Source: Setaria digitata (Eukaryota; Nematoda; Chromadorea; Rhabditida; Setariidae). From it: a stretch of 64,000 nucleotides of DNA. Position numbers and translations under genes: made by a program. This document shows positions 56,401-64,000 of the stretch, piece after piece (position 1 is the first letter of the stretch; the number at the start of each line of letters is the position of its first letter). The stretch lies in contig RCAB01000087.1 of the NCBI GenBank assembly GCA_003640385.1, positions 119,346-183,345 of the forward strand, given 5' to 3'. The notes under the pieces were generated by a model. That model was not told the DNA's origin, did no database searches, and saw nothing but the letters and a program-made list of their open reading frames with translations.

Positions 56401-58812
56401 CCATATGCACAATTGCTGTACCATCCGGTGACCTCAGCAGTCCACTAATTACTTCATCATTAATAGTTAACCAGTAGATGCTGCCGTCATCTAGCGCAAT
56501 CAGTAACCGTTTAGCTGATACAGAGCACAGTGCTGCAAAAACATTTATTGCTTGGTTGCCATTGGCTTCTAATTTAGGAGTCTTCAGTCTTCAGGTGAGT
56601 GAATTAAAGTTGTCAGCAATGGTGCTTGCAAAGAGCTAGCACTGATTTTTTTCAACAAAGTGCTGAGTTTGTATTCTTTGTGGAGCTGTTGATGTGTACC
56701 AGACTTAATTAAATAGAAAAGCAGATGTGGATTAAATGACTGTTTACAAAAAAGAAATTTGTAGCTGAAGTGGCCTTGGTCATTACCTGTAATAGATCGA
56801 CCGGGTTTTAATTCGAATGGAATTATTTTCGGATCACTAAGCACAGAATAGTCATCAATGTCGTAGAGTTTCATCACTGATGTACCGTTCGTAAAAACCA
56901 ATTGCACTGCTGTTTCTGACTTTCTTGCTGTAACACCTAGAGCATAAATTATTTATAACTGATTTGAAAACTTGCTGTCACTTTCATCTAACTCAATATA
57001 CTTTTAATCACCTGCACTGATAAGATTTATCCGCACGGAAGCAGTGGATGCAGCTGCATTAATGTTTGCATAGCCGATTTCGACACGACAACAATTATCA
57101 GTGGATACTTCTTGGAACAAATAACAGGTGCTTTCTACAAACACCGTTGAGATTTCCTTCCCATCAAGTGAGTATAACGAAATCTGTAAAATGAACTGCT
57201 CACCATCTTCAACAGACAGTGCACAAAACGGCATGTAATTTTCATGAATTTAAGAATGCATACTTTATACAAACGCTTCAGTGCACTTTTCCAGCAAACT
57301 GAAAAACTGTTCGCTGACATCTGTAAGTGCGAAATAACTGTTGGAGGCAATGGTTCGGTGTTATCAGTGTCATTGACAGGAAGACGATAAGTAGGAGAGA
57401 CTATGATATAAGTCCGCCAAGATATGCATAGTCGAAGCTACAAAAGAAAAATGTGAGAGCAATTCACTGATTAGATGGAAAATGGCTTTTACGTAGAAAA
57501 CTTAAAATAGTTATGGCAGTAAGTTTAAGCTTAATTGCAACAATATATAAATAATTAGCAATGAACAATTAGTGATACTAATAAAAATCACCTCTATTTC
57601 TTCAGCGAAAACTGATGGGACAACAATAACTGCCTGTACTGTTTCGATTTTGAACGCCTAGAGGAAAGTATTCCAGAAATTTAAAATTACAAACAAGGAA
57701 AAAATCCAAAATTTAGTTCATAGTAGCAAAAATGATTTTTAATAAGCTTGACTTGGATTGGAAGCACGACACTCATCTGGAAACACTGTCTTCGTCTTGG
57801 AGCTTGATATGACAAGCCTGCTAAGTGATTAAATGATATTGTCGGATAGCTTACAAAAGCTGATCTCTTCATAATTCCCCAAAATTCATTACCTTCTTTT
57901 CAATTAAAACAGTATTCCAGAAGACAGCGGTGTCAGCTGGACGACTCTGAACAGCCCACTGTATATCATCCACGGATGTATCACTGATAATTGAGCCGTA
58001 ATCACTATTTAAACTCCACACTGTACTCACACCGATCGATGATTCACTCTCGATTGTAACTTGTGCGTGATTCAACAAGCCTTCAAGTGAAACATTGCTC
58101 AAATGCTTCAGCATCGTAGTGAAGGAACCTACCATTTAATAACGAACAGTTCAATCAGCTTCAGATCCTTCAAGTTACAAGCAATTGAGACCGACCTCAC
58201 TGACCTTGTAGATGGTGGAGGAAAATATCAGTAACAGCCCGGCATCCCTGCATGCAGCTATCTGATAGCACCAATTTTGAACAACGCTCTGTGCAAGTCG
58301 AATTTGTTGATTCTAAATCTTGGCAACCACTGTGACACTGCAACTCTTCGGTTACTTATTAGTACTCACTTCCTGGACTAAGTGATAATATAAGCAAAAT
58401 ATTGCTTCGATTCAGCACAACTAACTACATAAGAGAGAGATGGTCAAGATAAGTCGCTAGTTCACATGACGACAGGAAGCAGAATCTTTGGTACGTTTTT
58501 ATTATACCACTATAACTCATCAAGAATCTCACCGCTCTGATTCGTTCAGTCAGGTTGGTATCAGCTGCCGAAATTTCCCATTCAAAAGTTCCACGAGCGA
58601 GTGGCACTACCTGAAACTTTTACTCTTGGAATTAATTACTGACATCCGATGACTCTATCAGCTTCACGACTTCTTACCAAATTTCGATCAACACACTGCG
58701 TCTGACATAGATCCAGCGAGTCAGAGAATACTGTTGCTGCTGTGAAAGTTAGCTGTGTGAAGTAAAGTTGAAGAAGGGTGAGAAGCAGATGCGAAACGAG
58801 GCGAGAAGACAT
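44469..58812 (-). CDS. rol-3: ROS1/Sevenless-class receptor tyrosine kinase
   Basis: Large single-pass receptor tyrosine kinase over 14 kb. The first exon (58678-58812) has a signal peptide (MSSRLVSHLLLTLLQLYF). A Cys-rich segment follows near 58.2-58.3 kb (STCTERCSKLVLSDSCMQGC). Repeated fibronectin III-like exons alternate with YWTD-type propeller segments (DDGSIYW near 56.5 kb; GDRLFWT near 55.7 kb; IYVLTWNGMMRVD near 51.3 kb), as in ROS1. Transmembrane exon 47886-47975. Kinase exons include 47256-47389 (GKGSFGEV, VAVK), 46551-46726 (HRDLAARN) and 46144-46349 (ADFGHARD, then IYTNDYYR, the activation-loop tyrosines, and DVWSFGILLWEILTLG). The Ser/Pro-rich tail ends at 44469. C. elegans ROL-3, the likely orthologue, acts in larval growth and cuticle/seam biology. 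I did not fix every ectodomain exon edge. Confidence 0.93.
47680..47762. repeat. AT-only low-complexity tract
   Basis: About 80 bases almost only of A and T (mixed ATA, TATT and AATA units) in an intron between the transmembrane and kinase exons of the ROS1-like gene. Confidence 0.85.
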
Positions 58813-60615
58813 GAATCACGTGAAAAGAAACTTCTCATAACGTTGCTCGAGCAGATAGCTAACTATACTTCGTATAAGTGTGGGATGCAGATTAGTGGAC
58901 TGAGCGTGCACCACGTCTACTCTCCAACGAACAACCTGAAGTGACTCGGAACTAGCTCATTACATTCGGAAATGACCTGTGAAAAACAAGCACAACGGCA
59001 TCTACAACTGTCCCTTAAATCTCAGAATGAGCTAAAAACTGATTGTGCACTTTCCAAAGAAATTGAAAGAAGCATTTCACATCCATTATCATCCTGAATT
59101 GGAGAGCCTATCTTTCATATATAATTATCCTATTAATTAAATCCAGTGACATTCTTTAAATTCAACGATACAATATGAAAGAAAACTTCCAGAAGAAAAA
59201 ATGACAGTTCAAGTCCCCTTTATACAATATTTACCACTACCCTATCACTTGAAACAATGCATTCAGTGATTACTGCAATTCGTAAACATGAACTGAATTT
59301 TTTGCAGCGTGTAATCAGGGTGATTTAAAAATGATAAATAATAAGCAAGCACATCATGCAGTAGCTAATCTTAAGTTATTTTCACAATTACTTTCTGTCT
59401 GATTGCCATTCTGATAAAAACAAACTTAAATTAGAGACAAATGCAAAACCATTATTAGAAATAAATATGGCACTTTTATCGATTGCGATCAAAGTTGGAA
59501 GTATACCTATGATCGTCATTATTTTGTGTGAAGTATAACTTATAGATGTTGGCCAGTTAAAAATGAATTAAAAATATATAAGGATTTTGGAGCAACTAAG
59601 TTAATTATTTGGTCAGAGAATCTGTGTAAAAATTCTACAGAATCAGAAGGACAAAAAGATTATGGATGTGCAAGTATCAGAGAAGTTGCAGGTAGAAATA
59701 AAGCTGGAAATATTTACGAACTGTGCTACTAGTGGCGGGGTTGACACGTTAAAAGGAGACTAGAAATGGGCATACAATTACACAGTGAAGTTAAATTTCG
59801 TCGCTATTAACAGGTTTTCCATCATCTGCTACACTACCTCCGATGGAGGTGCTGCAAGTGTCATTTCTTTCAGAGAACATTCCATCGTCACTGCCATTAT
59901 CGTTTCTGTATCGCTGTCATCACCCTATAAAATTATGTATATGTGCGAAGTCCAAAGAGATGAATAAGTTTTGTCTTAAAAACTTCCTCTGGCGACTAGC
60001 AAGAACATTTCCATCTCAGTGCTTTTGAACTACCGATAATGGTTCAGGACGACTGTTCACCGAACCACGGTATTAATCTAGCAAATTCATGCACTTCTCG
60101 AGAAATTATCTTACTAGATGGGTAAAAAAACTATAATTCCAAAGGATTTTGCAAGTCTCACAGCTATAACTGACAGCGTAGGTAGAATTCCTCTTACCCA
60201 AATGGTGCAGTTATTATGTTCACAGAGCTAGAACAGTATTCAAACAGTATTTATTTAGGCTAATTAAATGAATAATAGTAGAAAGCAAGAGCTAAAATAA
60301 GTGCAGAGATCGAAATAAGCATTTGTAAGCATTTCAATAATATATGGAGGAAATATATATGATTCAGATCATGTTCCAATAATTTCAACAGAAACTTAAA
60401 GGAAAAGTTGGAACAAAAGTGTCGAGAAGTTCGCTATTCAGAAATTCAACCAAAACAGTGGACGTCTTCATATTATTCGCAACCAATGCTAGCATCACAC
60501 TGAAGACTATCATACAAGTATATATAGACTACACCCAAATCATTTTAAAAACGACCCATAATTACTAAAGCAGCCAAATAGCTACAACAGCTTTTATTTT
60601 TTAACAGCAGCGTTT
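58813..60615. other. Upstream of the ROS1-like gene
   Basis: About 1.8 kb between the ROS1-like start and the cornichon stop, both on the minus strand. It should hold the ROS1-like promoter. The one coding-like patch is listed at 59799-59924. The rest is AT-rich with no recognisable gene. Confidence 0.5.
59799..59924 (-). CDS. Candidate orphan terminal exon
   Basis: Minus-strand frame after GATGACAG, reading RYRNDNGSDDGMFSER, then a Ser/Thr/Gly-rich part, and ending KPVNSDEI before a stop. It is less AT-rich than its surroundings and resembles the acidic, serine-rich tail of a membrane protein. No partner exon was found between 59.95 and 60.6 kb. An overlapping plus-strand frame (59785-59967) is also open. 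Confidence 0.2.
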
Positions 60616-61326
60616 CTAAGAAGATGTAACCATCGTATATATCATGGCGTACAGATAATAAAAGAAGGATATCAGATAGAATCCAAGCTTTATCCAGCCT
60701 TCTCTAAGTGCTTTTTGAAGTTCATCTTTATTTAAAATTGTAGTCGGATCGTATATTCCTGGTCCAGTCATTATAGGACGATGAATATATCTAGAAAAAA
60801 GTGTTTTTTTAACAATTCTAGAAGAAATGAAAAACATGATTTTTCTTTTCACTGCGAAACTCATGATGTACTAGAAAATAGTAAAAGAAAAACTAACAAG
60901 AAAAATTTATTTTTATACCTGTGTACATGATAGGCAATAAGTGGTATATTCCAACACAGCCCGGCAAATTGAAAAGACAAGACGAAAAGAAATGTCAGTA
61001 TGATGTGAAGCAAATATTCTGGTAAAACCAACTAGAAAAATTCATTAGATTTCAAAAAAGGAACTATAGTTTCTTTTTATTTCTACATGAACGAAATTCA
61101 TAAAATGTTTAATATATAACAGTCACTAAATAGACATGTTATAATTGATAAACTCCTTATTAAATATATATATAGTCATTTATTAAATATATATATATTT
61201 AATAAGGAGAGAAAAAAAAATATTATATATATATATATATTTGAATGACATATATATATTATATATATATTTTTAAATATATATATTTAAATGACTTCTC
61301 ATATATACATGCATTATATATATATA

Positions 61327-61364
<38 letters not shown>

Positions 61365-62168
61365 AAGTCATTTAAAGTATAACCTAACATAATCGATTCC
61401 ACTAAGAATCTCTTTACTCTTTGCTATGTATAACTTTTTGGTAATGAAAATAGCAAAGCATACTTGATTCAGATTGCTGCATTGTTCTATTGGATTTTTA
61501 TAATCTGTCTTCAATTCATCAATACAAATAACCTGAAACAAGGATAAAACGCAAAAAATAAAATATTGTTGTTACTAAATAACTGGTCACTGCGCGGAAC
61601 ATGAAAGCAATGTCACGTTAATCTAATACTTTGTTTTTTCTTTTTTTTTTTTTTTTTGTTTTTGTTTTAAACTACCAAAAGATTCGTTATTGCTCATAAT
61701 ATTTTGATCAGTGACAATAAATTATAAAAAAATTCAATCGTTTTTCTTTCTCCAATTTGAGAATAAAGAAAGAAAACTTGATGCATTCCTTCAAAAGTGA
61801 AAACGAATTTAATGAAGGTTCCGGGACCTTATTTAGGAATTATTGCCTCAAGAAGCTTCATAAAATGATTTCCGGTATTCATAATGAATTCCTGCCAAAG
61901 TATTTTTTCTTTTAATAACTATTAATAAATGCTTGAATGAGTATCCACAGACAAAATTAAGATACAGGTGGGAAACATGTGATACTTAAAACTGCTATTT
62001 GTGTCTCATATAATTAATAATAAGTATAACTTGGTTGAAAACATTCAAGAAAAAGCATCCATTTCGAAGTAACATAATTGAACTTACTGTAAATATGGCG
62101 AAAAAAATACAAAATGCCACAGCGAATAAGGCAAAAAGATAACAAAATGCAGCAAATGTGAAAGCCAT
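60616..62168 (-). CDS. cni-1: Cornichon family ER cargo receptor
   Basis: Transmembrane adaptor that loads cargo into COPII vesicles; in C. elegans, cni-1 also limits AMPA-type receptor export. Four exons (62088-62168, 61464-61532, 60919-61031, 60616-60790) join to 145 residues, the usual length. The first helix is MAFTFAAFCYLFALFAVAFC. It is followed by the conserved loop IDELKTDYKNPIEQCSNLNQ, a second hydrophobic exon (LPEYLLHIILTFLFV), then YIHRPIMTGPGIYDPTTIL and a last helix ending VTSS. Intron 2 carries a long TA-rich inverted-repeat tract. Confidence 0.96.
61153..61376. repeat. TA-rich nested inverted repeats
   Basis: Within a cornichon intron. Arms CTCCTTATTAAATATATATA and their reverse complement lie at 61153-61209. 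A second pair, TTTAAATGACTTCT and AGAAGTCATTTAAA, brackets a pure TA run and ends at 61376. It could extrude a hairpin. The TA length is likely unstable. Confidence 0.85.
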
Positions 62169-63794
62169 AATAAGTAACTGGTGATCAACTTTTGAACCTT
62201 TGAAAATCTGAAACATTACTTCTGAAACAAAAATAAAAAAATAAGAGTGAAAGAATCATAACCGGCATTTGTAGATTCATTTTCTTCACCCATATCCGTT
62301 TCAGAAACCAACAGTTATAAACTGCAACAACATAATGTATTCTCGAACAAACCGAAAAGTCCTGCGTTCAATTAAGACAAAATGAGTCCTAACTGGTATG
62401 CTTACCATAACAAGCATCTCGGAAGTCTTCCGGACAACGTAAGCTTAGGCGCTCCCATCATAGAAAATGCACAGGAATCCTGCTCACACTTGCAATTTTA
62501 AATTTTAGCCTTTCCCCTTCTGTTACCCCTCGCAGTTTTACTCATTCATCTCAGTTTAGCATTCTGTTTTCTTTTCTACTTATTCAGAGATATTAATCGC
62601 GATGTCAAATGTTACAAGAATAAGTCTTTAAAACAAGCTCCTGTACCAGAAATTACAACACGAATTTTTCTTCCTTACCACCCAAAAAAAAAAAAAAAAA
62701 AACACTAACTCCTAGATTAGCATCATTCCTTCCAACAGTCGGCACTCATTTCATTTTCTCAAACCAGTGCAAAAAAAAAAAATGTACTACTTCCAGTATT
62801 CATAACATTTTCGAAACTTTTGTACAACTTGAAGCATTGCTTAAACTGACACAATCCATTCTTATGCAATTACGAAGCAACATGTCACTTTCTAAACAAC
62901 AAAAATATTCAGTGTGTAACTACTACACTCGCAGGAGTTAAACTCGTTTTCCCTCGTTTTCCTACAATAGTGAAATCATAACCAGTTTATTCACATGGCA
63001 GAGAAATAAAAAAAAAATAGAAAACTCTGGTTCCCGAAATGCACTTTTTTAATTGAAAGGAGATCATTCAGGCTGGAACCAGTTGGTCTAAATGCAATAT
63101 CTGTTACCAGTAGAGAAAGTAGGAGACCGTAACTGAACATACAAAAATCATCACTCAAACTGCTATTGCAATATATGAATTAACCATCAATAATATAACT
63201 TGACTTCACCCTAGAAATTCAGTAAAATAAGAGAAATCAACAAAGACGTTTTGCAAAATGAGATAACATATGAAAAGCATTAACACAACGAATGTGCTTG
63301 TTATCACTGCAGTAGTCCACAATATCTGTCATAAAAAAGTCAACTGTATATCCGAGGAAGGAGAGAGGTATATGATCTTCAAAAATGAAGAATTGAATAG
63401 TGAGAGAGGTATATGATCGTGAGGTATAGTGAGAGAGGTATATGATCTTCAAAAATGAAGAATTGAATACGGAACTCCAAACTTTTTTTCTATCCTAGAA
63501 AATAAGAGTTACAAACAAACCATTCTTATAATTTTTGATAACGAATCAAAAATGAAATTTGATATTTTACAACTTTTATACATTTTTCTACTGGATCATC
63601 AATATATCATAAATCTTCACTCTTAATTCCATCGAGAAGCTACGAACTGATCCATACAAACTGTAGAAAAAAATTCATGAGAATAATACCCGAATATTTG
63701 TTTTATTCACATGTATAAACATTGGTTTGATTACTGTCGAACATAACCTTAAATTTATCGCTTAAAATTCGCTGTTTCTTGAATCCATGTATAT

Positions 63795-63798
<4 letters not shown>
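62169..63798. other. Upstream of cornichon, no gene seen
   Basis: About 1.6 kb. It probably contains the cornichon promoter. It has A-runs at 62682-62702 and 62772-62781 and the direct repeat at 63361-63469. Short ORFs lack any family signature. Confidence 0.5.
63361..63469. repeat. Direct repeat, two 39-bp copies
   Basis: Identical 39-base units at 63361-63399 and 63431-63469, starting GAGAGAGGTATATGATC and ending GAAGAATTGAATA. They are separated by a 31-base spacer containing a partial third copy (GAGAGAGGTATATGATC). Confidence 0.9.
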
Positions 63799-63849
<51 letters not shown>

Positions 63850-64000
63850 TGATAATGAAGATGATAATGATAACGGTAATAATAATAATAACAATAATAA
63901 TAGTAGTAATAATAACAATAATAATAAATAATAATAAGTAACAATAATAAATAATAATAGTAAATAATAATAATAAATAATAATAAGCAATAATAATAAT
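63799..64000. repeat. (AAT)n microsatellite at the window edge
   Basis: Over 200 bases of AAT/ATA repeats, with a GAT/GAA-interrupted centre near 63847-63875, running off the right end. The 95-codon poly-leucine frame across it on the minus strand is a repeat artefact. Confidence 0.95.

Noticed and set aside
63703..63990. 95-codon ORF with a poly-leucine core
   Set aside because: Produced by the AAT microsatellite read on the minus strand.

Overview
This is a eukaryotic window from a nematode, most probably a filarial or related spirurid worm. The genes are split by many introns, the background is AT-rich, and several proteins are close to their C. elegans counterparts (the SNAP-25 C-terminus and 143-residue RPS23 are near-identical as I recall them). 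Some start codons lie a few bases behind a 3' splice-site-like AG, as expected for spliced-leader trans-splicing. There is no bacterial, phage, CRISPR or obvious transposon content. I joined exons by hand from reading frame, splice sites and phase. Species cannot be named from the sequence.

Layout. 82-5176 (+): most of an AKT/PKB kinase (akt-1 type), cut by the left edge, with two alternative exons for the same kinase segment. 7455-14013 (-): SNAP-25 (ric-4 type), seven exons, a 4.6 kb first intron and two relics resembling its own exons. 18702-20776 (-): TFIIB. 21681-22659 (-): ribosomal protein S23. 22.7-28.7 kb: poorly resolved, with one well-bounded orphan exon (perhaps Vma12/TMEM199-like) and two short ORFs with protein-like features. 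28744-35777 (-): WDHD1/AND-1/Ctf4, 22 exons. 36924-39705 (+): elongation factor 1-gamma, head-to-head with WDHD1. 41427-43043 (+): an unrecognised single-pass membrane protein with an internal repeat. 44469-58812 (-): a ROS1/Sevenless-class receptor tyrosine kinase (rol-3 type). 60616-62168 (-): cornichon. The right edge is an AAT microsatellite.

The genes do not form one pathway. They are core cell-biology genes: insulin/PI3K signalling (AKT), neurosecretion (SNAP-25), transcription initiation (TFIIB), translation (RPS23, eEF1G), replisome (WDHD1), cuticle or epidermal receptor signalling (ROL-3 class) and ER export (cornichon). The points most worth following are the AKT mutually exclusive exons, the exon-like relics in SNAP-25, the repeat-bearing membrane protein at 41.4-43.0 kb, and several short candidate genes between the conserved ones.
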